A stretch of 64,000 bases of DNA from Humulus lupulus (taxonomy: Eukaryota; Streptophyta; Magnoliopsida; Rosales; Cannabaceae). The stretch lies in NCBI RefSeq assembly GCF_963169125.1, contig NC_084796.1, forward strand, positions 87,218,888 to 87,282,887. Reading direction: 5' to 3'. Under the pieces are notes generated by a model. That model made no database searches and was not told the origin of the DNA. It saw only the letters and a list, made by a program, of their open reading frames with translations. The position numbers and the translations under genes were made by a program. Of this stretch, positions 11,037 through 21,437 are shown in pieces (within the stretch, counting starts at the first letter, position 1; every line of letters begins with the position of its first letter).

Positions 11037-11828
11037 CTATTTGGTGACCTGTTCACCTGATTGGGCTTGTACTTCATTTGCCAACAGGAACCTTTTCTCG
11101 ACTTTTTCCCCCAATCCACCTTTTTTTGCCTTGGTAATCGAGGAATTATAACATTCCTGTGCTTCATGCTGGTTTCCCAACACGCATCCCACTCCTGTGT
11201 CGGTTGGAAATTTCATGGCCAAGTGCCAAACCGAGGTCACGGCTCGCAGGTCGACTAGAATAGGCCTTCCAATCACAGCATTATACGCAGAAGGACAATT
11301 AACTACTATGAAAGTAGCGAGTAATGTCCTATTTGCAGGGCCACTCCTGCTGTGACTGGAAGTCTGATCGACCCAGTTGGTGCGAGCCCTTCGCCGGAAA
11401 AACCGTAAATGGTTTGGTTGCATGGTTCCAAATCTTGCACTAATAACTTCATCCTCTCCAGTGAAGATTTATACAGAATGTTGACTGAGCTTCCTGTATC
11501 CACCAATACTCGCTTGACCATCATATTAGCGATCTCGACATCCACAACCAGAGGATCTGAATGGGGGAATCGAACATGTTGAGTGTCAAGCTCAGAGAAA
11601 GTTATCGGTTCTTCCTCTGTTCAAGCTTTTTTGGGAGTTCGCTCCTCTACGTTTAGCATGTCAGTATCTTGGTCATGGCGTAAGGTTCAAGCATATCTTT
11701 CTCTTGCCTTTCCACTGCCACCCGCTAGGTGTGGGCCACCGCAAATGGTCAATAATGTACTAGCAACTGGAGCTGGCTATAAAGGGGGTGAATGTTGGCG
11801 TATAGGTGCCTACTCGTTGCCTCCTTGA
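11037..11828 (-). pseudogene. Aspartic protease region of element B
   Basis: The minus strand frame at 11545-11306 holds KRVLVDTGSSVNILYKSSLE with the DTGS active site of a retropepsin-like protease, and LEPCNQTIYGFSGEGLAPTGSIRLPV downstream. A shifted frame (11423-11037) carries the second half, with VVNCPSAYNAVIGRPILVDLRAVTS and LAMKFPTDTGVGCVLG. The protease would cut the Gag-Pol polyprotein in the particle. At least one frame shift and flanking stops break it. It sits between the gag zinc knuckle and pol, as in other Tat elements. Confidence 0.75.
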
Positions 11829-11839
11829 GCTTCTCCCTA

Positions 11840-12032
11840 AGAACCTCCCGCGGCTCGCACATATCTTCTCAGATGTCCATGTCTGATAAAGAACTCAATC
11901 TCATCTCTAAGCTGGTTGCACTCATTAGTGTCATGACCATAGTCGTTATGAAAATGACAAAACTTAGTAGTATCTCTCTTGGAGATATCTTTTGTGATTG
12001 GGACTGGTCGCCTGAAGGGAATAATGGTGTTA
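11840..12032 (-). pseudogene. Gag zinc knuckle of element B
   Basis: The minus strand reads IIPFRRPVPITKDISK, then FCHFHNDYGHDTNECNQLRDEIEFF. The Cys/His spacing is CX2HX4HX4C, the zinc-binding knuckle of Tat Gag that contacts RNA. The same pattern appears in element D (about 24045-24090) and element F (about 48540-48590). The Copia-type LTR at 12038 separates it from the rest of gag. Confidence 0.7.
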
Positions 12033-12037
12033 GTTGC

Positions 12038-13901
12038 TATTAGAAGTATGTCCTAAAAGCATGTAAAAGACATTTATTATTTCAATGAATAAATAAATAC
12101 AATGGTCTATTATTGTTATATTTAGATTATTTAAACTATTGTTTGAATCATTTCTTTGTAAATATCAGAAAAATTCCATATTCATTATTGAGAATGTGAT
12201 CTTGTATTAGTACGAGAGAATTAAGATCACATGAATGAATAAAAATAGTCAACAACAAATTGAAGTTATGGAATTCTTTAATTAGGGTTGTAAGTACGGT
12301 TTACTAAGTATCATGTTGATACAAATAATCTTGATTCGGATTATTGATGTGGTAAGACATCTCGGTAAAGGTGCTTTATATAATATGATTATATATGACA
12401 AGGACCGATATGAATAAAAGTATTTATCCAAAAACCATTTAATAATAAAGATTTGTAATTCATATCACAACAGAGGATCATTTATAGATCAACCTAAATC
12501 TTGAGTGTTCATGAACTCCTGTTTATGTTTATTAAATCTTTTGATTCATTCGTTAAGGTCTCTTCATAGATTGAGGCTATTGACTTTTGTTTTGGAGATT
12601 TAATATCATGGATGGCTGGGAACATGTATCAACAATACGAAATCAAATCTTTCCTAACGGATCGTATATTGGTTCACTTAAGGGTTAATTCTGGAACTGA
12701 ATGATTTTGAGCTCAAATCTATAATTAGATTATAGATTAATTATTCACTAGTGAATTAATGGTACTTAAGGAATAAGAAGTAAATTAGAAAGGTAAAATG
12801 GTAATTCTTCCATTCTAATTTATGAACTAATTAATTAGATGGTTGAACTATTGTAAGATGGTTATATCAATGGACAACTTAGAATAAGATTTCTGTAAAA
12901 GTATATCTATAACATAAAGAGTTCAATTCTGAATTTAGAGTAGAGAAATATCAGAATTAATAAATTAACTATTATGATTAAAGATTTTAACTATTTAGTT
13001 TTAATTTATTGGAGCTTATTGTTATAGGTCCATGGTCCCCGAAATGGCTCAAACAAACACTAACAAAGATAAATACAAAAATGGGCAAAAGGACTTATTT
13101 GATAAGTAAAATATTTTTCTATGCACTAAACATAATTATTGTATAATTATGTGTAATTAATTAATTATTTGATTTAATAAAAATATAATTAATTTTGAAT
13201 TAATTTATTTTTGGGATTTTTGGTATTTAAATAATGATGAAAAAATTAGGAAAACCACATGCCCTCCCTGGCATGGGTTGGGCGTGTAGCACAGTGCACA
13301 GACACTGTGCTACATGCACAAGAAGATTCTAGAAGAATCTTGGTTCAACAATTTTAGTTATTTAAATATTATTTAAACAAAAATCTGATAACTGATTAGT
13401 TGTTTTTAAATTGTTTAAAATAACTAATATTGTTTATTTTTATATATATTGGATATATTAAATATAGGAGATCAGTTTTTCCAAAGCGATACTTTTCAGA
13501 GATAGAAAATATATCGTGAAATCTCCCTGAGAGAAATAGAACGGTGCTACAAGCATAGGTCACTGTTCTTCACAAATTTAGGTCCAAACTTTATCATATC
13601 TCATGTGTTGAGAACATCTGATAAATAGATTTTGCCTATTGTTTTGTATAACGAGCCCACACTCGTTCTTTGTGTGTTGAGAACATTTTGGAAGATCTTG
13701 GTGTGAGATCTCAAGGATTTTGCCGTACAAAAAGATAGCAGCAAGGAAGGACTTGAGGTAATTTTTCTATTCATCTCTTTGATTCAATATATATATATAT
13801 GTATGTGAAGAAGTAGATCTAGAAATCTTGTGGGATTAAATTAACATTTTGATTGTTGTTCCGCTGCGTATAATCTCTAATTTGATCTATAAAAACCAAC
13901 A
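12038..13901 (+). mobile_element. Solo LTR of a Copia-type element
   Basis: The block starts TATTAGAAGTATGTCCTAAA and ends AAAAACCAACA, the pattern of plant Copia LTRs whose first bases were TG. It lies inside the gag of element B. The flanks GTTGC (12033-12037) and GTGGC (13902-13906) are a 4-of-5 match to a target duplication. Length is about 1.86 kb, with no frame longer than a few dozen codons and a TATA-rich patch near 13440-13465. A single LTR with flanking duplication means the internal part was lost by recombination between two LTRs. Orientation is inferred from the start word. Confidence 0.65.
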
Positions 13902-13906
13902 GTGGC

Positions 13907-15843
13907 CTGGTACACTTCTACTCTGCTATCGACTAGGGTCGTGTAATTAGTGAACATCGGCTCGTACTTGTTACTTTTACGGCGCTTGTTCTCATACGTT
14001 GATGGTTCGTGGTTCGCCCTTTTTCCTCTGTTTTTCCCATTATTTTTTCCATTGCCATTGGGTTTCCCAGACCCATTGGCGGCTTTGGAGGGATCTTCTT
14101 TCGGGCCCTAGTCATCTGTGGGTGACTTCCCTTCATTGGCAATGGCCTCCTCGAGCTTGATGTACCTGTCTGCTCGGTCCATAAATTCTTGGGTGCTCTT
14201 GACCCCATTCTTCCGCAAACTATTTCAAAGGGATGAATGGCGTCGTACTCAAGCAGTGAGAGTCATCATCTTTCCTTCATCGCCAACCATCTTAGCCCTA
14301 GCAACGACTCGCATGAATCGTTGAACATACCCTTTCAAGGTTTCTCTCTCCTTCTGGCGTATCTCGACCAGCTGATTGGCCTCGGTCGGATGTACTCGAC
14401 CAACATAAAATTGTCCGTAAAACTCCTTCATGAACACTTTCGAAGACACTATGCTGGCCGGAGGGAATTTGAAAAACCACTCCTGTGTAGTCTCGGATAT
14501 GGTGGCTGGAAAGATTCTGCACCGAGCGTCGCCTGACACCTTTTGGATGTCCATTTGTATCTCAAATTTGTTCATGTGAGATATAGGATCTTCTAATCCA
14601 GTGAATTTGGGCAAGACCAGCATCTTAAATTTGCTTGGAGTCTCGGTGATCGCGATTCTTTGCACAAACGGAGTGCCCTTTCTCCGGTCAAATTCAATAT
14701 GGGATGTCCGGTTCCCCACTAGTCGCTGGACGGCCTGATTTAAAGCATCGAGCTGGGCCTGTACAGCGTCTGGCACTATTGGAGTGACTGGTGCTGAAGG
14801 TGCATACTCGTCGTGTCTTTCTCTTCTATCATTGAGAACATCCCTCAAATATTCCTCCCTACGCCTTTGCTCGCTCGCGCCCAGTCGATCAAAGACGTTG
14901 GGCTGTCTAGGCTGCCCCCCAGCATTCTAGCTCATCGGTCAGTTCTCTCTTGGTGGAGGGTTCTGTTCTCTGCCCCTCTCTTCTTGCCGCCAACCAACAT
15001 TTCCTCTGCTTGAATCCGCCTCATTATAGTCATGGACATCTCTAAATTGTGACTGATTACGGTGCAACCTACTGTTCGCACTATTTCCCCCTCCCCTTGC
15101 TGGCATGTTTCGACTGACAGGTGGAGGCCTGCGTTGGTCGGTAAGTCCTCAGGCATTATTATGTGGTGGAGGACCCCTAACCACAGAGCCTGATTCAACC
15201 TGCCTTCTGCTTGTAGAAGGACGTTGTCCCCTATTCGGTGGGTTTGGCTCCTCGACAGTCTAGTGTCTAGGGCTCCAGGGATGCTGCCCAGCCTACTCTG
15301 CCTTTGCTACTGGGGATTATCTCGACCAGTGCGAGAGGATGGTTGCTACTTAGGATCCTGGAATGACCTATCCTGTTGAGCAGCAGGGGGTTGCTCCGGC
15401 CTTTGAGGGTTTTTCGATTGAGGTGGAGTGTGGTGATGTTGGCAATGAACTGATTGTGGACCTTACTGTGGTTGCGTACTAGGTGGCCGATTCGGTTGAA
15501 AGGCAGGTGCAGGCTGTCCCCGGGCCAACTGAATGGCTGCCTCCAGAGCGACAGTGGCATCCCTCTACCAGCGGTCCATGTCGGCCTGCCGCTCATTCAA
15601 TTCTGGGCGTTGCCTATCAATCTCCCTCTGCTGTAGAGCCATTGTTTCAGCCACATTTTCTTGATTAGCCCTCAAATTGGCTAATTCCTCTTGCAACACA
15701 ACCAAAGTCGTCCTCAAAGTTTCAGTTGCCATCTCCTCCTCTTCCAATTCTACTTGTGGCTCATCCTCAGCCACATTTTGTGGAGGAGGTTGGGTTGGCG
15801 TAGTACCTGAGGTTTGCCCAGTCTTCCTAGCTATTTTCGCCAT
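13907..15843 (-). pseudogene. Gag of element B (broken)
   Basis: The likely start is the ATG at 15843, about 50 bases inside the LTR and PBS. The N-terminal part (15843-15565) has an acidic and Gln-rich stretch with a probable coiled coil (VVLQEELANLRANQENVAETMALQQREID). A Pro/Gln-rich part with stops follows. The capsid domain of the Retrotrans_gag type lies at 14848-14249, with FKMLVLPKFTGLEDPISHMN, TTQEWFFKFPPASI and ANQLVEIRQKERETLKGYVQRF. A basic Lys/Gly-rich tail runs to 13930. The frame changes several times. The Copia-type LTR cuts the gene before its zinc knuckle. Confidence 0.8.
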
Positions 15844-15875
15844 TTGATCTTCTTGGAGGCCTTGAGTTCAGATCT

Positions 15876-15892
15876 CAACGAAAGCACCAAAA
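15876..15892 (-). other. Primer binding site of element B
   Basis: Directly inside the 5' LTR the minus strand reads ATTTTGGTGCTTTCGTTGAG. The same motif, with one base changed, sits at the same place in element F (50380-50397). It is the minus-strand primer site. I do not assign the tRNA. Confidence 0.6.
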
Positions 15893-16436
15893 TGTTGACC
15901 CTTGATCTGGTCAATGACACAGAGTCAAGTAAAATGATAAAAACAAGATGAATTCAAGCCAAAAAGATAAATGACACCAAACATTTTATAGTGGTTCAGC
16001 CCCAAGTAATGGTAATAACCTACATCCACTTAGTGTTCTTATTAATGTAGAACTCCAAAAACTGTGACGAATACAAATTTGGCTGATAAAAATAATATAT
16101 TTCTCTCTAAAAATCCAAAAAGCCCCTTCTTTTGAGCCATTTGAGTCTTATTTATAGGCTCAAGGAGTTCTTCATAGGCCGATGGGCCTTAATTATATTT
16201 AATACAATTGTATCTAAATAATAATTGAAATCACAATTATTACATAAATGTGAAATTACATATTTGTAGAAAATATCTGAAATGTTGCGAGCAGACTGGT
16301 CGCCCATAAAATATGTCGTCTGCTGAGTGAATTCTCTTCTGGTCGATGGTCGAACGGAACGTACTCACTTAAATGGTAACGTGTATCCCACGTGCATGTT
16401 AATTCTGCCACGTCATCAGGTAAATCTTGTTAAACA
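15893..16436 (-). repeat. 5' LTR of element B
   Basis: On the plus strand the block begins TGTTGACCCTTGATCTGG and ends CTTGTTAAACA, so on the element strand it starts TGTTTAAC and ends with CAACA. A TATA box (CCTATAAATAAG on the minus strand) lies at 16148-16158. The word TTATAGTGGTTCAGC and a TAATAACC..TCCACTTAGT block are shared with the LTRs of element F. The outer boundary at 16436 is chosen from the terminal motif alone, because the partner LTR is not in the window. Confidence 0.55.
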
Positions 16437-17604
16437 GAGACCACGTAAAAAAACTCTGTATGTTTTTTATTTTTCTGTTTTATCCTTCTGTTGTGTATTT
16501 CTGCAGTTACAGAATCTTTGCCTGTAGCTACAGAATATCTGTTCCAGTACCAACCTTTTATTCCGCATTTAATTAATTAATTTAATTAAATATAAAGTTG
16601 GTAACATTAAAATATGGAATTTTAGTTTCTATCATTAAATCATAATCATAAACATCCTAACATGCAATTCTAACCATTAAATCATAACTTCTACCCTTAA
16701 ATCCCAAGAACAGTTGTAAACATGACCTATATTCTATAGAGTAATTAGATCTTACCTTAAAATAGTTCTCTAATCCTCCAAGGCCTTTTATATTTGAATG
16801 AGAGAGTGAGTGATTTGATTGTGTTGAATGGGAGAGAGACAAAAATAAAGAGATGCGCTAACTTTAATATCATCTTAATCTATATATACTAACCTTTAAA
16901 ATCAAAAGACTAATTTGCTCCCAACCCTAGCTCTCTCATTATTAGGATCAAGTTCTTTTAGTAATTTCACACTAAGGTAATAGTTTTCAAATCCCTTAAT
17001 TAACTCATTGCCCAAAATTCCTCTAAGTTATACTATGACCCTTAATTACATAATGTGTGACACTTATGCCCTTACTACTTGAAGGAATTATTTTTGTTGC
17101 TCATAAACAACTCAATTTCAACAAATACTCACATAAACATTTATTAATCATAAATATAGTCATATAGACATGTAAACATGTAATCACATAAAATTACAAA
17201 AATATCCTTATAGATTACCATATTATGAAAATACCTTTTTTAAGGAAACAAATATTACACTTTAGCTAGACAATATGGTTATTTTGTTGGAGGAATTCCC
17301 TCCTCTATATTTTATTTTATTTTTCATTTCAATATAAATAGTGATGCAATCTTTTCTCACAAAAAATGATTATTTCATATTCAATCTTTTTTCAATCAAT
17401 ATTGATTTATTTTCATATCTTCATTTTTAGGACGTCATTCTCAAAACTCTCTTGATTGGATCACCGCTATCTATATAGAGGGGTTGTGATTTATGTGGTG
17501 GAGAGTGACATTGAAGTTTTATTTATTTCTTTCTTATCATTGTATTTATAATCTTGATTTTATACTGAGGAAATTTAGAAATTTATAATCTTTCATTCTA
17601 GGTG
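16437..17604. other. AT-rich spacer, unassigned
   Basis: No gene or recognisable element is seen. Short repeated words (ATTAAATCATAA) occur near 16640-16690. A TATA-like patch with TGCAATC..TTCTCAC lies near 17330, and CAATC/AATATTG words near 17380-17405. It may include remains of an old LTR, but no termini are visible. Confidence 0.4.
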
Positions 17605-17805
17605 TATTCTATTGACGGTGAGAACTCGTCAACCAAGTTAAGTCAGAAAAATAGAAATGTAGAGATTATCAAAAGAAAAACTTTAAAGATCTAATTGGAA
17701 ACTCAAAGAACACTTGCAGAAGAAAAATGGTGAACTGAATTTGTATTTCTTATGGTGTAGAGCTACAGTGTTTTTTCCAACCCCCTTTCAAGTGGAAGTG
17801 GAGTT

Positions 17806-17815
17806 CCTTTTATAG
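17806..17815 (-). promoter_or_regulatory. TATA box in the 3' LTR of element D
   Basis: The minus strand reads CTATAAAAGG. The same word sits in the 5' LTR at 26127-26136, where it would start the element's genomic RNA, and in the LTR fragment at about 10193-10202. Confidence 0.5.
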
Positions 17816-18215
17816 TGGGCTCTAATGGCCCCTGATACAATGTGGTCTAGGGGATCAGATAGTACGCAAGTACACTGTTAGGTGAGTGGTCTCAGGGGTA
17901 GTGGTGTTGGTTCCCGTTCATGGTCAGATTCTATGGGGATGCCTCCACTACTCATTTAGTACGAGTGTCAGAGGTGAGGCACCAAGCGTAGTGGTGCTGG
18001 TGCTGGTGTCGGCTCTGACATCTGGTGAGAAGCATATAGGGAGTGAGACACTTGATGCATGCAAGGGTCATGGCACGAGGTGGGGCTCTCGGGTCCTTGG
18101 CGCGAGACGCCCGAAGCACCTCAAGGCCACCCACGGACATAGGTCATAGGTGTGCGAGACGGTCCTGGGGGCTCGAGACGATGTAGCCTCGCCAGATGCC
18201 TAGGTGTGCTAGGCG

Positions 18216-18430
18216 AGATGCCCCCTCGCGAGGCCCTTGGAGGCGCGGATCTCGTGGTGCAGGGCCTCCCTCGCGAGGCCCTTGGTGGCGCGGCTCCCCT
18301 GGCGCGAGGCCTCCCTCGCGAGGCCCTTAGTGGCGCGACTCCCTTGGTGCGAGGCCTCCCTCGCGAGGCCCTCAGTGGCAAAGCTCCCGTGGCGCGAGGC
18401 CTCCCTTGCGAGGCATTGGTGGCGCGGCTA
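18216..18430. repeat. 45-bp GC-rich minisatellite in the 3' LTR of element D
   Basis: About four and a half copies of a unit near CCTCCCTCGCGAGGCCCTT..GGTGGCGCGGCTCCC lie head to tail. TCGCGA palindromes recur in each copy. The period is divisible by three, so several frames stay open on both strands and give repeat-like peptides with no real gene. A second, less regular array with a period near 50 bases (GGCACGCCTTGGTGACCTCG) follows to about 18605. Confidence 0.8.
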
Positions 18431-18754
18431 GCAGGCACGCCTTGGTGACCTCGCGAGACGGGGCGAGATGTGCGAGCGACTGGTGGGCACGCCTTGGTGA
18501 CCTCGCGAGGCGGGGCAAAACGCCCAGAGGGTGGGCATGCCTTGGTGACCTCGCGAGGCATGGCGAGGCGTGCAGCTGGTGGGCACGCCTGTGAGGCCTC
18601 GCGAGATGATGGTGCGTGACTCCATAGGACCTTCAGTGAGGTAAGCAAGGCGAAGTGAGCCTGACCCTCGCGTGGGGTGAGACAGGTCAATCTCACGAAG
18701 GCCTTGCGTGTGGCCTGGGTCTTTCAAGATCATGTCAAATTTGCGGTGCTCACA

Positions 18755-18772
18755 CTTACCCCCCTAGTCTAC
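18755..18772 (-). other. Polypurine tract of element D
   Basis: Next to the left LTR the minus strand reads GACTAGGGGGGTAAG, the expected primer for plus-strand DNA synthesis. It supports calling the left LTR the 3' LTR. Confidence 0.65.
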
Positions 18773-18953
18773 GAGAGAGTCTTTAGGTTCTCTTGTAGAC
18801 TTCATTGTGCGATGCATCCAACATGTCTGCAAGATTTCTAGGGTGAATGTAAGCTCATTATCATGCTCCGCGGGTCCCAAGGAAAGTTCCAAACTCCCCT
18901 CTTGACCATTGATCGGGCCTTTGGTTCGATGGGTGAAAAGATCCTGCAGTTCC

Positions 18954-18961
18954 TATAAATA
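18954..18961 (+). promoter_or_regulatory. Candidate TATA box of the plus-strand gene in element D
   Basis: TTCCTATAAATAAGCC lies on the plus strand outside the LTR, about 540 bases before the first ATG of the opposite-strand gene at 19496. Element F has a TATA-like word (TATAAGTAGG, 31441) in the matching place. This suggests the gene has its own promoter. It is inferred from sequence only. Confidence 0.45.
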
Positions 18962-19000
18962 AGCCTTCATAGCTAGCCTATTATTTACACTCCACCTCCT

Positions 19001-19070
19001 TAGCCTAGTGGTTTGGGAAACTTTACTCTTTCCAAGAGGTGAGGAGTTCAATTCCTTACCACCTCACTTT
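19001..19070 (+). other. tRNA-like segment with A and B box motifs
   Basis: TAGCCTAGTGG at 19001-19011 fits the RNA polymerase III A box, and GTTCAATTCC at 19046-19055 fits the B box, at a tRNA-like spacing. The arms do not fold as a proper tRNA by eye, so a tRNA-derived SINE head or chance match is more likely than a tRNA gene. A T-rich stretch follows. Confidence 0.3.
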
Positions 19071-19495
19071 TTATTATTTATGTCATTCCCCTTTTTTTAT
19101 TATATATATATTTTTTTATGCCCATATTCATGTGGGTGCTTAGGGATTAAAACATCATTTTCCTTTTTTTTTGCAGACACATACTTTCGATCACTTGCCT
19201 CGTTTTGACTGTGACGCTGCTTTCGACCTCCTTTTGACCTTGACAGCGTCCAATTTTACTCACTTGAGGTATACTCTTTTTTTTTTGTCTATTGGGTCCA
19301 AATTAGCACCATTCGAGATGGGGTACTTTGGCCTGAGCTCGTCGTGAGTTAGCCTTGATGCATGCCTCTTTATTCACACCCCGTAGTGGGTCATTTACAA
19401 CGTTTTTTCCTAGAGGTTTTGAGCCCATTCCTTTGTGTTTTGTAGTAATCCTCTCATTTATACGTGAACCCTTTTTGCTTTCGGGACGAGGTCTC

Positions 19496-19864
19496 ATGGC
19501 AAGTGAAGGTCCGTTCGGCATTCCTTTGGGGGTTGAGTTTGTTGACTTGTCTTCGGACTCAGAGTCCCCTGAGGAAAATCCTTACCATGACCATGACACC
19601 TTAAGGCAGGCCCGTATTCGTCATCTTGAGCACATGGCTGAGCTTAGGCGTAAAATTTGGGTGGTAGAGAGCGAAATTGACTCGGTGTTGAGAGGAGATG
19701 GAGCACCTTTCCCTCCTGATCTTGGTGACCATGTAGCAAGTCTTAGGGTGACCCTTTTAGATTTGCAAGGGGAGTTGGAGTTCATGGAGGGACATCTTTC
19801 ACCTGAGCCTTCTAGCCCATCCTTACCTGATGACTGTCATGGGACCGCTTCTGCTTCTCTTTAG
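19496..19864 (+). CDS. Upstream coiled-coil ORF of the opposite-strand gene, element D
   Basis: The frame of 122 codons starts MASEGPFGIPLGVEFVDLSS, continues with an acidic Ser-rich part, and then a helical stretch with heptad-like spacing (LEHMAELRRKIWVVESEIDSVL, LLDLQGELEFMEGHL). It ends at the TAG at 19862. I chose the ATG at 19496 because the protein-like composition begins there. The frame also extends upstream to 19355. It precedes the Transposase_28-like exon on the same strand, so it may be a first exon or an upstream ORF. I do not recognise a known domain. It lies opposite the retrotransposon's own genes, between the 3' LTR and the region where pol should be. Confidence 0.5.
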   Translation: MASEGPFGIPLGVEFVDLSSDSESPEENPYHDHDTLRQARIRHLEHMAELRRKIWVVESEIDSVLRGDGAPFPPDLGDHVASLRVTLLDLQGELEFMEGHLSPEPSSPSLPDDCHGTASASL

Positions 19865-19996
19865 CCCTTATTTTTTATCTTCCCTAGCTTAGCGCTTCCG
19901 CAGCCGGTGTCCCGGTGGAAGACTCTTGCTAGGAAGAGAAAATGGAGGGTCAAGTGTCCTGTCTCTTCCTCACCTTTTTCTTTTGGTTTTGCAGAT

Positions 19997-20556
19997 ATGC
20001 CGAAGAGAGGACGACGACAGGTGTCCGTTAATGACCAAGACGATGCCCCCCTATTGGCATCCACCCTGGTGTCCCACGTGTCTGAAAATAAATTGATGTG
20101 AATTGTAGAGCACTACCGTGTTCCTCCGAAGTACGCATTATACACCCCTTCGGACAAGTGTCGAGCTGACTGCCCTAGTCCTAGCTTTGTGGCCCTAAGC
20201 GAGCATATCCTGAAGGCGGGTGGTACCATCCCATTACACCCATTCTTCGTTGCAGTCCTCAACTATTTTGACCTCGCTCCACTTCAGCTGGCACCCAATA
20301 GTTGGCTGACCTTGAGCTGCCTCTTTATTGCGTTTGTGAAACTTGCCAAACGTGCTCCTACGGCCCTAGAGGTGCACTTCCTGTACAATCTCATGCCCTC
20401 TCCCAAATCCAAGGGCTTTTATTACCTGCAAAAAGACAATAATGAAGTCCCTTTAATAGAGGGCGCAATGTCCAACCCGGGGTCCTGGAAGCAGGACTTT
20501 TTCTTTGTGAAAGGCCCTCTTTCTATTCGTGAGCACTTCCGTTCTGCTCCCAGTAG
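19997..20556 (+). pseudogene. Transposase_28-like (putative gypsy-type) domain exon, element D
   Basis: A strong 3' splice site (pyrimidine run then TTTTGCAG, ending 19994) sits just before the ATG at 19997. The protein starts MPKRGRRQVSVNDQ. After an in-frame TGA at 20099-20101 it continues with EHYRVPPKYALYTPSDKCRA, FVALSEHILKAGGTIPLHPF, LNYFDLAPLQLAPNSWLTLS and KGFYYLQKDNNEVP. These blocks match, as I know them, the plant family annotated as putative gypsy-type transposon (Transposase_28). A 5' splice site, CAGTAG/GTACCT, ends the exon at 20556. The function of the family is not known. It runs opposite to gag-pol. A homologous exon in element F is at 32668-35227. Confidence 0.7.
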
Positions 20557-20634
20557 GTACCTCGAGCCACATTTTCTTCTCTTTTTTTTGTTGAAACTTA
20601 TTGTTTTATAACTTATGTTTGTGTCGACAATGGT

Positions 20635-21348
20635 GTGGATCGTGCAAAGAAGTTTTCCATACCCTTAGTTGTTGGGTTGGAAGCGAACGCCGTGAACGAT
20701 CTTATCAACGCTGACCCCGACGTGAAAAAGGTTGCATACCTATTCACTGTGGAGAATATTAACCTTCACAAGCTGTCCCCGGTTTCAGATCCCAGGTTGT
20801 TGTGGACTATTCCTGGGTCAAAGAAGACGCAGGCAGCCTCGTTCGGGTGAAGGTGAGGCCGAGGGCCTGCCGGAGGGAGTCTCCCTTAGACACGGGAAAC
20901 TTTACCAGCTATCTTCGTCCCCCAGGGGATGTCCTACCTTTTTCCCTTTCGACCTTGACATGGCTTTCCAATCCCAAGGTCAACAGGCCATGTCGGGGCA
21001 TTTTGTTTGCCCCGACCCCGCAGACTTTGATGATTTTCCTCAGGCTCCCCTCGACCCCGGTCCATCGAGCGCTTACTTTCCCGATCTTCCTGCACCCCCT
21101 CCTAATCTACCCAGGGCTCACTTTTCCGATCTTCATGTGCCCCCTCCTGTTTCGGTGAGTGGGTCGTCTGTCCTCACCCAGCCAGGTACCCTTGGATCAG
21201 AGGGGCACCTTGGGTGGGTCGCATGGCGGCCTCTTACGGGCGGCGGTATGTCCAGATCACCTCAGGCCTCCCCAAAGCTGATTAGAGTGGCCTTGGGAGT
21301 TTCACTATGTCGGACCTTGGGGAGAATCTCACGCGCTCTACTGCCTGG
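20635..21348 (+). pseudogene. Middle part of the opposite-strand gene, element D
   Basis: The plus strand continues with AKKFSIPLVVGLEANAVNDL and INADPDVKKVAYLFTVENIN in one frame to about 20848. After a frame shift it becomes a Pro-rich, low-complexity part with repeats of the type FPDLPAPPPNLPRAHFSDLH (about 20850-21200). The last exon piece reads MSDLGENLTRSTAW and ends at a GTGAGT 5' splice site (21349). The acceptor for the intron after 20556 is not clear. A changed AG may explain this. Element F has a related linker at 35228-35816. Confidence 0.5.
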
Positions 21349-21437
21349 GTGAGTTCAGGCATCTTATGTTGGCATCATATCTTTTTATTCTTTTCTCTTT
21401 GTTACTTATCACTATTGTTGTCATTTTTCTTATGCAG

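Larger units (their letters stand above)
7574..16436 (-). mobile_element. Tat-lineage Ty3/gypsy retrotransposon B, left end cut
   Basis: Read on the minus strand the order is 5' LTR (16436-15893), PBS, gag, zinc knuckle, protease, RT, RNase H, archaeal-type RNase H and integrase. The second RNase H is the hallmark of the Tat lineage. Two later insertions break it: a Copia-type solo LTR in gag (12038-13901) and an LTR-like piece in RT (9996-10620). The coding parts are full of stops. The integrase runs into the Athila LTR at 7573, so the 3' LTR and any extra gene lie outside the window or are lost. Confidence 0.85.
17610..18754 (-). repeat. 3' LTR of element D
   Basis: On the plus strand it starts TATTGACGGTGAGAACTCG (first bases TG changed to TA) and ends GCGGTGCTCACA. 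It pairs with 25931-27163. It lacks a 187-base segment found in the other LTR and has more copies of the GC-rich tandem unit. A minus-strand TATA box (CTATAAAAGG) is at 17806-17815. Confidence 0.85.

Noticed and set aside
18121..18733. Long overlapping frames on both strands in the GC-rich LTR region (also 26549-27099)
   Set aside because: They are products of the 45-bp tandem array, whose period is a multiple of three. No domain is present and both LTRs show the same shadows.
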